Source: Actinomycetes bacterium
GTDB lineage: Bacteria > Actinomycetota > Actinomycetes > Mycobacteriales > Mycobacteriaceae
DNA: 64,000 nucleotides
NCBI GenBank assembly: GCA_023461275.1
Contig: JAEYMI010000081.1
Location: forward strand, 29,626-93,625
Direction: 5' to 3'
Shown: piece after piece, positions 31,738 to 40,014 of the stretch
How positions within the stretch are numbered: the stretch's first letter is position 1
Layout: every line of letters begins with the position of its first letter
Position numbers and translations under genes: made by a program
Notes under the pieces: generated by a model
Told to the model about the DNA's origin: nothing
The model's database searches: none
Seen by the model: the letters and a program-made list of their open reading frames with translations, nothing else

Positions 31738-33510
31738 GTGACCCGACCAGCCGAGACCCGACCAGCCGGACAGCTCACTTTCGCCGACCTCTCCCTGTAC
31801 GACACAGACGACTCCGAGGCCTTCGACGACAAGTCGCTGTTCGCCTGCACACTCGTCGTCGTCGATCTGGAAACCACAGGAGGCAGTCCCACAACCGACG
31901 CCATCACCGAGATCGGTGCAGTCAAGATCCGGGGCGGCGAGGTGATCGGCGAGTTCGCCACCCTCGTCGATCCCGGCTGCCCCATCCCGCCGACCATCGT
32001 CACGCTGACCGGGATCACCGAGGCGATGGTGTCGACCGCACCCCGGATCGAGGAAGTCCTCAGCTCGTTCATCGAGTTCGCCCGCGGTGCCATCCTGGTG
32101 GCCCACAATGCCCGGTTCGACATGTCGTTCCTGCGCACCAACGCACTGCGCCAACACCTTCCGTGGCCGTTCTCGGCAACCCTGTGCACGGTCACGATGG
32201 CCCGACGCATCCTGACGCGCGAGGAGGCACCATCGGTCCGGCTGTCGGCACTCGCCGAACTGTTCGACGTCACCACCCGTCCGACACACCGCGCACTCGA
32301 CGACGCACGCGCCACCGTGGAGGTGTTCCATCACCTACTCGAGCGGGTGGGCAACCAAGGCGTGCACTCCTACCGCGACCTCAGCACCTATCGACCGCGA
32401 CGGCATGCGCGCCTGCGGGGCAAACGTCACCTCGCGGCTCACCTGCCGAGCACTCCCGGTGTCTATCTGTTCCGCGGACCATCCGACGAGGTGCTCTACG
32501 TCGGGACCGCGGTTGACCTACACCGGCGCGTGCTCTCCTATTTCACCGGCAACGACCCCCGCCGCCGGATGGACGAGATGGTGGCGCTCGCGGTTCGCGT
32601 CGATCACGTGGAGTGCGCGCACGCACTCGAGGCCAGAGTCCGCGAACTGCGCCTGCTCGGCGCGCACGCCCCCGCGTACAACCGGGCGTCCACACAGCCA
32701 CATCGGGGTTGGTGGATCACAATGACCGCTGAACGTTTTCCGCGACTCAAGATCACCCGCACCGCCGACGCCGACTCCCTCGGCCCGATCGGCAACCGCA
32801 CCACCGCCGCCACCATCGCCGACCTGATCGGCGCGGCGGCCGGATTACGCAGTTGCACAACACGACTGGGAATAACAGCGTCGCATCACTGGTGCCCGAG
32901 CGACACCGTCGGCGGACCACGGATCGGCGGGTGCAACGCGGCCTCCGAGCGGCCGCTGACCCTGCCCGACTACCTGCCACGTGTCACCACAGCGCGCGCG
33001 CTGATGCTCGGCGAGTCCGACGCCCCGCTCGCCGAGGCCGCGGCCAAACTGTCCGAACTCTCCGCCGCGCATATGTTCGAAACCGCTGCGCGACAACGTG
33101 ATCGACTGTCCATGACGATTGAGGCGCTGGCCAGGTGCCAGCGCCTGGCGGCCCTGTGCGCCATCGAGGAGATCACCGTCGCCCGCCCCGATGCCGATCG
33201 CGGGTGGGAGATCGCAGTGCTCCGGTACGGCCGGCTCGCGAGCGCGGGCGTGGCCCGGCGCGGAGTGGCACCGATGCCGGTGGTCGCGGCGTTGACCGCA
33301 GCGGCACAGACCGTGGTCCCCGACGACGATCCGCTGCGCGGCGCGCCCGCCGAGGAGGCCGCGCTGCTCTACCGGTGGATCACCCAACCCGGTTCGCGGA
33401 TCATCTCGGCCACCGAACCTCTGGCGTTACCCGCTCGATCGGCGCAGCGATGGCTCGAGTGGTCGGCGACTGCGCGCGCCGCACGCACGCCCACGCGTCG
33501 AGCGGGCTGA
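31738..33510 (+). CDS. DEDDh exonuclease-UvrC-like GIY-YIG fusion (Rv2191 type)
   Basis: DNA repair nuclease of 590 residues with two catalytic modules. Residues 35-200 are a DnaQ-like 3'-5' exonuclease: VVDLETTGG (Asp, Glu), AHNARFDMSFL and HRALDDARAT (His, Asp). A GIY-YIG nuclease follows at about 235-320: PGVYLFRGPSDEVLYVGTAVDLHRRVLSYF, as in UvrC and Cho. The C-terminal region includes an UvrB/C-like helix (FETAARQRDRL) but no helix-hairpin-helix part of UvrC. It matches Rv2191. Like Cho of E. coli, it has a LexA box directly upstream, so DNA-damage induction is expected. Confidence 0.92.
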   Translation: MTRPAETRPAGQLTFADLSLYDTDDSEAFDDKSLFACTLVVVDLETTGGSPTTDAITEIGAVKIRGGEVIGEFATLVDPGCPIPPTIVTLTGITEAMVSTAPRIEEVLSSFIEFARGAILVAHNARFDMSFLRTNALRQHLPWPFSATLCTVTMARRILTREEAPSVRLSALAELFDVTTRPTHRALDDARATVEVFHHLLERVGNQGVHSYRDLSTYRPRRHARLRGKRHLAAHLPSTPGVYLFRGPSDEVLYVGTAVDLHRRVLSYFTGNDPRRRMDEMVALAVRVDHVECAHALEARVRELRLLGAHAPAYNRASTQPHRGWWITMTAERFPRLKITRTADADSLGPIGNRTTAATIADLIGAAAGLRSCTTRLGITASHHWCPSDTVGGPRIGGCNAASERPLTLPDYLPRVTTARALMLGESDAPLAEAAAKLSELSAAHMFETAARQRDRLSMTIEALARCQRLAALCAIEEITVARPDADRGWEIAVLRYGRLASAGVARRGVAPMPVVAALTAAAQTVVPDDDPLRGAPAEEAALLYRWITQPGSRIISATEPLALPARSAQRWLEWSATARAARTPTRRAG

Positions 33511-33547
33511 ACGGTCTCAAGAGGCTCGCCGATTAGCATGGACAACC

Positions 33548-33826
33548 ATGATCACCGCCATCGTCCTGATCCACGCCGACGTCCACCAGATCCCGGAGAC
33601 CGCGCAGGCGGTGGCCGATATCGCCGGTGTGTCCGAGGTCTACTCGTGCGCAGGCGATGTCGACCTGATCGCGAAGATCAAGGTGCGCGACCACGCCCAG
33701 ATTGCCGAGGTGGTCACCGGCAAGATCAATCGCCTGCCCGGCGTACGACAGAGCGCGACGCACATCGCGTTCCGCAGTTACTCCAGCTCCGACGTCGAAG
33801 GCGGATTCTCCATCGGGGAGGACTAG
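33548..33826 (+). CDS. Stand-alone Lrp/AsnC ligand-binding (RAM) domain protein
   Basis: A 92-residue protein with only the effector-binding domain of Lrp/AsnC regulators: ITAIVLIHADVHQIPETAQAVADIAGVSEVYSCAGDVDLIAKI, then the RxLPGVRQSATHI-type end. No DNA-binding helix-turn-helix is present. Such stand-alone proteins can bind amino acids or form mixed oligomers with full Lrp regulators. It lies 37 bases downstream of the nuclease gene and may share its transcript. Its target is unknown; the neighbouring trpD makes amino-acid sensing attractive, as inference. Confidence 0.88.
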   Translation: MITAIVLIHADVHQIPETAQAVADIAGVSEVYSCAGDVDLIAKIKVRDHAQIAEVVTGKINRLPGVRQSATHIAFRSYSSSDVEGGFSIGED

Positions 33827-33833
33827 TCGAGGC

Positions 33834-34904
33834 TCAGGCCTCCCCGGCCAACTCCCCCGACAGCCGTACCCATCGCTCGAGTAGTTCGGCCGCCGCTCCA
33901 CTGTCGATGACCGCGGCGGCGCGCTGCACCGCCGCGCCGAGGGCGTCAGTCAGCTCCGCCGGCGTCATCACCGCGGCCTGTTCGAAGGCGACCAACGCTC
34001 CGGCAGCGTTGAGCAGCACCGCATCCCGCACCGGTCCGGTGGCTCCGGCAAGCAGATCACGGGCGATCACCGCGTTGGCATCCGCGTCGCCACCCTGCAA
34101 CTGCTTCAGCTCCACCCGTTCGATGCCCAGATCGGTGGGGTCGATGGTCATCTTCGCCACCTGCGAGTCGACGACCTGCCAGACCGTCGACGTGCTGGTG
34201 GTGGTGAGCTCGTCGAGTCCGTCGTCGCCGCGGACCACCAGCGCCGCCCCACCGCGGTCGGCGAAGGCCTGGGCCAACACCGGCGCGAGATCGACGAAAG
34301 CGCATCCGATGAGTCCGTGTCGCGGGCGGGCCGGATTGGTCAACGGGCCGAGCACGTTGAAGACAGTCGGAATGCCGATCTGGCTGCGCGGCGGTCCGGT
34401 GAACCGGAACGCCGGGTGGAATACCGGCGCGAAACAGAACCCGATGCCGATCTCCTCGACACACCGGGCCACCGCGTCGGCGCCGAGACCGATGGTGACA
34501 CCGAGTGCCTCGAGCACGTCGGCACCACCACTCTTCGACGACGCCGCACGGTTACCGTGCTTGACCACCGGCACGCCGGACGCGGCGACCAGGATCGACG
34601 TCATGGTCGAAATGTTGACCGTGTGGGATCGGTCGCCGCCGGTGCCGACGATGTCGACCGCGGGCCGGTCGACGTCGACGAGCGTGGCATGGTCGAGCAT
34701 CGCCGTCGAAAGCCCACGCAGCTCCGCAGCTGTGGCGCCCTTCATCTTCACGCCGACGCCGAACGCGGCGATCTGCGCGCCGGTTGCCGCGTCGCTCATG
34801 ATCTCGTTCATCGCCCAGGCGGCCTCGTCGGCGGTCAGGTCGATGCGGTCGGTAACCGAACCGAGGATGTGCGGCCAGGTGAATGCGGATGATGCGGTGC
34901 TCAC
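33834..34904 (-). CDS. trpD: Anthranilate phosphoribosyltransferase (TrpD)
   Basis: Joins anthranilate and phosphoribosyl diphosphate in tryptophan synthesis. Motifs: GTGGDRSHTVNIST for the phosphoribosyl diphosphate loop, KHGNRAASSKSGGADVLEALG, and the anthranilate tunnel region FCFAPVFHPAF. Length 356 residues. The GTG at 34904 is chosen because a -10-like TACTGT ends seven bases before it, implying a leaderless mRNA; another GTG at 34925 lies upstream of that element. As in mycobacteria (Rv2192c), trpD stands apart from the other trp genes and beside the cytochrome oxidase genes. Confidence 0.95.
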   Translation of the reverse strand: MSTASSAFTWPHILGSVTDRIDLTADEAAWAMNEIMSDAATGAQIAAFGVGVKMKGATAAELRGLSTAMLDHATLVDVDRPAVDIVGTGGDRSHTVNISTMTSILVAASGVPVVKHGNRAASSKSGGADVLEALGVTIGLGADAVARCVEEIGIGFCFAPVFHPAFRFTGPPRSQIGIPTVFNVLGPLTNPARPRHGLIGCAFVDLAPVLAQAFADRGGAALVVRGDDGLDELTTTSTSTVWQVVDSQVAKMTIDPTDLGIERVELKQLQGGDADANAVIARDLLAGATGPVRDAVLLNAAGALVAFEQAAVMTPAELTDALGAAVQRAAAVIDSGAAAELLERWVRLSGELAGEA

Positions 34905-34911
34905 CGTGCAA

Positions 34912-34917
34912 ACAGTA
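34912..34917 (-). promoter_or_regulatory. -10 element of a leaderless trpD promoter
   Basis: TACTGT on the minus strand fits TAnnnT and is seven bases from the GTG at 34904. No -35 consensus is recognisable. The spacing supports the shorter TrpD start. Confidence 0.45.
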
Positions 34918-34952
34918 GTGCGCACACCGTTGCCCGACCCAAGCCACGTCGA

Positions 34953-35423
34953 CTAGACGCGCGACGGCCGTTGCAGTACCTGCCATCCGACGACTTCGCC
35001 GCCACAGCGCGATCCGAGGCTGGCCATTCGCGAACGCTCCTGCGACAGATGCATCGCGTCGATCATTTGTACCCGCGACAACGCGATCACCTCGGCGGAG
35101 TCGTCGGCCGGATCCGGGCCCAGACGCCGACACAAATACCCGTCGAGTGCGGCGATGTCCGACGCCTCGGCCACCCGATCGTCGGGCAGGATCAGCACGT
35201 GTCGCAGCACGACCTCGTCGTCCTTCCGCCACGACGGCGAGGAAAGCGCGGCAGAGCTCGCCTGCGCCTCGTCACCCGACTCCGCAACCACCACCAGATC
35301 GTCGTCCTCGACGCTCAAAGCACCCTCGGTCGATGAGCCACCGAACCAGCCGCGCATCCGCTCCCATCGCGACGGTTGCACCGGCTTTCCGTTCAGGTCG
35401 CGACGACTCCCTGAGACAGTCAT
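34953..35423 (-). CDS. Hypothetical protein
   Basis: I do not recognise this 156-residue protein. It has a basic N-terminus with Trp residues (WERMRGWFGG), an acidic Ser/Glu/Asp-rich stretch, then a compact part: DEVVLRHVLILPDDRVAEASDIAALDGYLCRRLG, and a final region with VIALSRVQMIDAMHLSQERSRMASLGSR. Codon third positions are GC-rich like real genes here. There is no signal peptide or membrane helix. It lies upstream of trpD on the same strand, with the trpD promoter between them, and is divergent from ctaE. The start could also be at 35435. Confidence 0.6.
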   Translation of the reverse strand: MTVSGSRRDLNGKPVQPSRWERMRGWFGGSSTEGALSVEDDDLVVVAESGDEAQASSAALSSPSWRKDDEVVLRHVLILPDDRVAEASDIAALDGYLCRRLGPDPADDSAEVIALSRVQMIDAMHLSQERSRMASLGSRCGGEVVGWQVLQRPSRV

Positions 35424-35549
35424 GCATACCAGCAAACCACGGGTCTCACGGACACGCCGCAGGGCACCAAAGAAGGCCTCTGATCAGGCACGATCGAAAT
35501 AGTTCCCACCAATTCCGGACCCAAGTGGTCAACCGTTACTACGAGGCGT

Positions 35550-35555
35550 CATACT
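35550..35555 (+). promoter_or_regulatory. -10 element of the ctaE-qcrCAB operon
   Basis: CATACT ends six bases before the ctaE GTG (35562), so the transcript is probably leaderless. No strong -35 is visible in the 125-bp region shared with the divergent hypothetical gene. Confidence 0.4.
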
Positions 35556-35561
35556 TCATGG

Positions 35562-36173
35562 GTGACTAGCGCCGTGGGTACCTCAGGAACAGCCATTACC
35601 TCGCGGGTGCATTCGCTGAACCGGCCCAATATGGTCAGCGTCGGCACAATCGTGTGGTTGTCGAGCGAGCTGATGTTTTTCTGCGGCCTGTTCGCGATGT
35701 ACTTCGTCGCGCGGGCCAATTCCTCCAATGGTTGGCCGCCAGAGCCGACCGAGCTCAATCTGGGTCTCGCCATACCGGTGACCACGGTGCTGATCCTGTC
35801 ATCGGTCACCTGCCAGATGGGCGTCTTCGCCGCCGAGCGCGGTGACGTCTTCGGCTTGCGCCGCTGGTACATCCTGACCTTCATCATGGGCGCGTTCTTC
35901 GTCTGCGGTCAGGGCTACGAGTACTACCACCTCGTCCAGGAGGGCACCACGCTCTCCTCGAGCGCCTACGGTTCGGTCTTCTACATGGCGACCGGCTTCC
36001 ACGGCCTGCACGTGATCGGCGGTCTCGTCGCCTTCATCTTCCTGCTGATCAGGACCAAGCTCTCCAAGTTCACGCCTGCTCAGGCCACCGCAGCGATTGT
36101 CGTGTCGTACTACTGGCACTTCGTCGACATCGTGTGGATCGGCCTGTTCGTGACCATCTACTTCATCAGGTAG
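35562..36173 (+). CDS. ctaE: Cytochrome c oxidase subunit III (CtaE)
   Basis: Membrane subunit of the aa3 terminal oxidase in the bcc-aa3 supercomplex. The 203-residue protein has five membrane helices, with the family stretches WLSSELMFFCGLFAMYFVAR, QGYEYYHLVQEG, FYMATGFHGLHVIGG and VVSYYWHFVDIVWIGLF. It opens the plus-strand operon ctaE-qcrC-qcrA-qcrB, as in mycobacteria (Rv2193-Rv2196). The first residues, before SLNRPNMV, are variable. Start GTG at 35562, likely leaderless. Confidence 0.97.
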   Translation: MTSAVGTSGTAITSRVHSLNRPNMVSVGTIVWLSSELMFFCGLFAMYFVARANSSNGWPPEPTELNLGLAIPVTTVLILSSVTCQMGVFAAERGDVFGLRRWYILTFIMGAFFVCGQGYEYYHLVQEGTTLSSSAYGSVFYMATGFHGLHVIGGLVAFIFLLIRTKLSKFTPAQATAAIVVSYYWHFVDIVWIGLFVTIYFIR

Positions 36174-36229
36174 GCAACAGCCAGGCTCACCTGCATCACC
36201 AGTCCGTCCGCTTAGTAGAGAGACCAGGG

Positions 36230-37144
36230 ATGAGATCATCTCCAGCGCGACCGTCGGGTAGTGACGACGACGTTGACGCCCCCGCCGAGGCATCTGCGGC
36301 GCGCAAAGCCAAGGCCCGGCGCAAACTCCGACGACGTGCCAGCGGCACTCTGCTGCTGCTCGTCGGCCTGCTCACGGCGGGCGTACTGGCATCGCTGCTG
36401 ACGCCGAAGCCTCAGGTGGCCGTCGCAGACGAGTCCAACGCAGCTCTGATCGCCGACGGCAAGAAGCTGTACGAGACCTCATGCATCACCTGCCACGGCG
36501 CAAACCTCCAGGGTGTCGCCGATCGCGGCCCGGCCCTGCTCGGTGTCGGTGACGCAGCGGTCTACTTCCAGGTGTCGACCGGCCGCATGCCGGCCGCTCG
36601 TGGCGAGGCGCAGGCCGCACGCAAACCGTCGAAGTTCACTCAGGCCCAGATCGATCAGCTCGGCGCCTTCGTGCAATCACAAGGCGGCGGCCCGCAGGTC
36701 ATCTACGAGCGCAACGCCGACGGTTCGGTGAAGAAGGGCGAAGACGGCCTCCCCGTGATCGCCCAGGAATCGCTGCGCGGCAAGAACCTCGGCCTCGGTA
36801 GCGAGCTCTTCCGACTCAACTGCGCGTCCTGCCACAACTTCACCGGTCGTGGCGGTGCACTCTCGTCGGGCAAGTTCGCTCCCAATCTCGACGGTGTGAA
36901 GGAACAGCAGATTTACACCGCGATGCTCACCGGCCCGCAGAACATGCCGAAGTTCTCCAACCGGCAGCTTTCGGTGGAGGAGAAGAAGGACATCATCGGC
37001 TTCATCAAATACGCCACCGAATCCAAGCCTCAGGGAGGCCTCGGCCTCGGTGGGTTCGGCCCCGTCAGCGAGGGCATGGTGATGTGGTTTGTCGGAGTTG
37101 TGGCGATTGTTGCCGCCGCGATGTGGATGGGATCACGGACATGA
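36230..37144 (+). CDS. qcrC: Dihaem cytochrome c subunit QcrC
   Basis: Dihaem cytochrome c1 equivalent of the actinobacterial bc1 complex, which passes electrons straight to the aa3 oxidase. The 304-residue protein has a basic start, an N-terminal membrane helix (GTLLLLVGLLTAGVLASLL), two haem-binding motifs CITCH and CASCH, and a C-terminal membrane helix (MWFVGVVAIVAAAMWMG). The ATG at 36230 follows the purine-rich AGAGAGACCAGGG; an open frame starting earlier inside ctaE is ignored. It ends in ATGA overlap with qcrA. Confidence 0.97.
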   Translation: MRSSPARPSGSDDDVDAPAEASAARKAKARRKLRRRASGTLLLLVGLLTAGVLASLLTPKPQVAVADESNAALIADGKKLYETSCITCHGANLQGVADRGPALLGVGDAAVYFQVSTGRMPAARGEAQAARKPSKFTQAQIDQLGAFVQSQGGGPQVIYERNADGSVKKGEDGLPVIAQESLRGKNLGLGSELFRLNCASCHNFTGRGGALSSGKFAPNLDGVKEQQIYTAMLTGPQNMPKFSNRQLSVEEKKDIIGFIKYATESKPQGGLGLGGFGPVSEGMVMWFVGVVAIVAAAMWMGSRT

Positions 37145-38298
37145 GTGCAGGCGACAAGGATCTGCCGTCGCAAGAAGAACTGGAGCAGATGAGCTCCGAT
37201 GAACTGGTCACCCTCGGCACCAACCTCGACGGGGTCCAGATCATCCATCGGGGCGAGCGCTTTCCCGAGCCGGGCACCGGCGTCGAGAAGCGTGCCGAAC
37301 GTCAGGTCGCGATCTGGTTCACGATCGCGGGCATCTCGGCGCTGGCCTGCTTCATCATCTTCATCTGGAATCACTGGGAGTTCGCACTCCCCGACTCGGT
37401 CGACTACTGGCGCTACACGCTGAACACGCCGCTGCTCGGCGTCACCTTCGGTCTGTCAGTGCTCTCGATCGGCATCGGCCTGGTGCTGTTCACCAAGAAG
37501 TTCATCCCGTCGGAGATCTCCGTGCAGGATCGCCACGACGGCGGTTCGGCCGAGGTGGACAAGAAGACCACCGTGGCGGTGCTGAACAACTCGCTGACCA
37601 CCTCGACTCTGCCGCGACGCAAGATGATCCTGGGCTCGGCCGCTTTCGGTCTGGGCGCGCTCGCCTTCACCGGCGCGGTCGCGTTCCTCGGCGGATTCAT
37701 CAAGAACCCGTGGGCCCTTCGCGACAAGGCTCCCCTGTGGCACACCGGTTGGTCGCCGATCTACAACCCGCCCAACCAGCCCAACGAGACGGTCTTCCTA
37801 CGTCGCGACACCGGCAACCCGTTCCAGGTCGCCCTCATCCGGCCCGAGGACCTCGACGCCGGCGCGATGGAAACCGTGTTCCCCTGGCGCGAGTCCGACG
37901 GATTCGGCGAGACCGAGGAATCACGCCACAAGCTCATCGAAGGCCTGCGGTACGTGAGCAACCCGGTCATGCTGATCCGCCTGCGTCCCGAGGACGCGGC
38001 GAAGGCCATCAAGCGCAAGGGCCAGGAGAGCTTCAACTACGGCGATTACTTCGCCTACACCAAGGTCTGCAGCCACCTCGGATGCCCGACCTCGCTCTAC
38101 GAGCAGCGGACCAACCGCATTCTCTGCCCGTGCCACCAATCGCAGTTCGACGCGCTCGAGTACGCCAAGCCGGTCTTCGGTCCGGCGGCACGCGCACTGG
38201 CGCAGCTGCCGATCACGGTGAACAATCAGGGATACATGGTTGCAGCCGGCGACTTCATCGAACCCGTGGGACCTGCATTCTGGGAGCGTAGATCATGA
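37141..38298 (+). CDS. qcrA: Rieske iron-sulfur subunit QcrA
   Basis: Rieske subunit of 385 residues carrying the 2Fe-2S cluster of the bc1 complex. It has three membrane helices (about 55-75, 95-115 and 165-185), as in other actinobacteria, and then the Rieske domain with CSHLGC and CPCHQSQFD (two Cys and two His ligands). An Arg pair (LPRRKMILG) before the third helix is consistent with combined Sec/Tat insertion. It overlaps both qcrC and qcrB by four bases, so the three genes are translated as a unit. Confidence 0.97.
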   Translation: MSAGDKDLPSQEELEQMSSDELVTLGTNLDGVQIIHRGERFPEPGTGVEKRAERQVAIWFTIAGISALACFIIFIWNHWEFALPDSVDYWRYTLNTPLLGVTFGLSVLSIGIGLVLFTKKFIPSEISVQDRHDGGSAEVDKKTTVAVLNNSLTTSTLPRRKMILGSAAFGLGALAFTGAVAFLGGFIKNPWALRDKAPLWHTGWSPIYNPPNQPNETVFLRRDTGNPFQVALIRPEDLDAGAMETVFPWRESDGFGETEESRHKLIEGLRYVSNPVMLIRLRPEDAAKAIKRKGQESFNYGDYFAYTKVCSHLGCPTSLYEQRTNRILCPCHQSQFDALEYAKPVFGPAARALAQLPITVNNQGYMVAAGDFIEPVGPAFWERRS

Positions 38299-39914
38299 CC
38301 TTCTCCGATCGACTGGCAACGCAGGCCGAGGAAGTCGACTCGCGCTATCACCTCGCACCCGGGCTGCGCCGCCAGATCAACAAGGTGTTCCCCACCCACT
38401 GGTCGTTCCTGCTCGGTGAGATCGCGCTCTACAGCTTCGTGATCCTGCTGATCTCGGGCGTGTACCTGACCCTCTTCTTCGATCCGTCGATGCAGGAGGT
38501 CGTGTACGACGGCGCCTACCAGCCGCTCAACGGCGTGATGATGACCAGAGCGTTCGAGACCACCCTGAACATCTCGTTCGAGGTGCGCGGCGGTCTGTTC
38601 GTCCGCCAGATCCACCACTGGGCGGCGCTGCTGTTCGCGGCATCGATCATCGTGCACATGGCCCGCATCTTCTTCACCGGCGCGTTCCGCCGCCCGCGTG
38701 AGGCCAACTGGATCATCGGCTGCTTCCTGCTGGTGCTGGCGATGTTCGAGGGCTTCTTCGGATACTCGCTGCCCGACGATCTGCTCTCCGGTACCGGCGT
38801 TCGCGCCGCCATGAGCGGCATCGTGCTCGGTATCCCGCTGGTGGGTACCTGGGTTCACTGGGCCCTGTTCGGTGGGCAGTTCCCGGGCGACATCATCATC
38901 CCGCGCCTGTACGTGCTGCACATCCTGCTGTTCCCCGGCATCATCCTGGCGTTGATCGGCGCGCACCTCGCGCTGGTCTGGTACCAGAAGCACACCCAGT
39001 TCCCCGGCCCCGGCCGCACTGAGAAGAACGTGGTCGGCGTCCGTATTCTGCCGGTCTTCGCGGTCAAGTCCGGCGCGTTCTTCGCCATCACCACCGGTGT
39101 GCTGGCGATCATGGCGGGCATCTTCCAGATCAACCCGGTGTGGGTGCTCGGTCCGTACAACCCGGCACACGTGTCGGCCGGTTCCCAGCCCGACATCTAC
39201 ATGATGTGGACCGACGGCCTGGCCCGACTGATGCCGGCGTGGGAGCTCTACCTGGGCAACTACACCATCCCGGCGATCTTCTGGGTGGTCGTGGTCATCA
39301 CTGTCATGTTCGCCGTGATGTTTGCCTACCCGTGGATCGAGAAGCGTCTCACCGACGACGATGCGCACCACAACCTGTTGCAGCGTCCGCGTGACACCCC
39401 GGTCCGTACCGCGATCGGCGCGATGGCTCTGTCGTTCTACATCATCCTCACGTTGAGCTGTATGAACGACATCATCGCGCTCAAGTTCCACATCTCGCTG
39501 AACGCGACGACCTGGATGGGTCGCATCGGTCTGATCATCGTGCCGCCGATCGCCTACTTCGTCGCCTATCGGTGGGCGCTCGCGCTGCAGCGCAGTGACC
39601 GGGCGGTCCTCGAGCACGGCATCGAGACGGGCATCATCAAGCGCCTGCCGCAGGGTGAGTACATCGAGATCCATCAGCCGCTCGGCCCGGTGGACTCCCA
39701 TGGTCACCCGATCCCGCTCCCCTACGAGGGTGCCGCGGTCCCGAAGCGGATGAACAAGCTCGGTTCCGCCGGCTCTCCGGGTACCGGATCGATCCTGGTC
39801 GCCGACCCGCCGGAGCAGCAGATCCGCAACGTCGAACGCGATCACGAGCAGGAGCTCGAGGAGCAGAAGGCATTGCGCGAACTCCAGGCCAAGGGCGGCA
39901 ATCCCTTCGACTGA
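38295..39914 (+). CDS. qcrB: Cytochrome b subunit QcrB
   Basis: Quinol-oxidising cytochrome b of 539 residues. Haem-ligand regions are visible as RQIHHWAALLFAASIIVHMAR and HILLFPGIILALIGAHLALVWYQKH; the PEWY-like Qo region is replaced by the actinobacterial variant. A long charged C-terminal tail (residues 430-539) follows the last helix, ending in EQELEEQKALRELQAKGG. It is the target of Q203-type inhibitors in mycobacteria. It ends the operon; a long hairpin follows 30 bases later. Confidence 0.97.
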   Translation: MTFSDRLATQAEEVDSRYHLAPGLRRQINKVFPTHWSFLLGEIALYSFVILLISGVYLTLFFDPSMQEVVYDGAYQPLNGVMMTRAFETTLNISFEVRGGLFVRQIHHWAALLFAASIIVHMARIFFTGAFRRPREANWIIGCFLLVLAMFEGFFGYSLPDDLLSGTGVRAAMSGIVLGIPLVGTWVHWALFGGQFPGDIIIPRLYVLHILLFPGIILALIGAHLALVWYQKHTQFPGPGRTEKNVVGVRILPVFAVKSGAFFAITTGVLAIMAGIFQINPVWVLGPYNPAHVSAGSQPDIYMMWTDGLARLMPAWELYLGNYTIPAIFWVVVVITVMFAVMFAYPWIEKRLTDDDAHHNLLQRPRDTPVRTAIGAMALSFYIILTLSCMNDIIALKFHISLNATTWMGRIGLIIVPPIAYFVAYRWALALQRSDRAVLEHGIETGIIKRLPQGEYIEIHQPLGPVDSHGHPIPLPYEGAAVPKRMNKLGSAGSPGTGSILVADPPEQQIRNVERDHEQELEEQKALRELQAKGGNPFD

Positions 39915-39943
39915 TAGTCGGCCCGGCTGATAGCAACGCAGTC

Positions 39944-39994
39944 ACGAACAACACCGCGGGGTGATCACCACGATCACCCCGCGGTGTTGTTCGT
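39944..39994. terminator. Long hairpin terminator after qcrB
   Basis: A perfect 23-bp stem (39944-39966 pairing with 39972-39994) around a 5-base loop, 30 bases after qcrB. It has no U run, as is common in high-GC actinobacteria. It ends 20 bases before the next start codon, so it insulates that gene from qcrB transcription. Confidence 0.85.
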
Positions 39995-40014
39995 CGTCCC
40001 GCTACGTTGGTCCC

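Noticed and set aside
38226..39845. 539-codon open frame antisense to qcrB
   Set aside because: Shadow of qcrB: His/Asp/Arg-rich product without any family feature.
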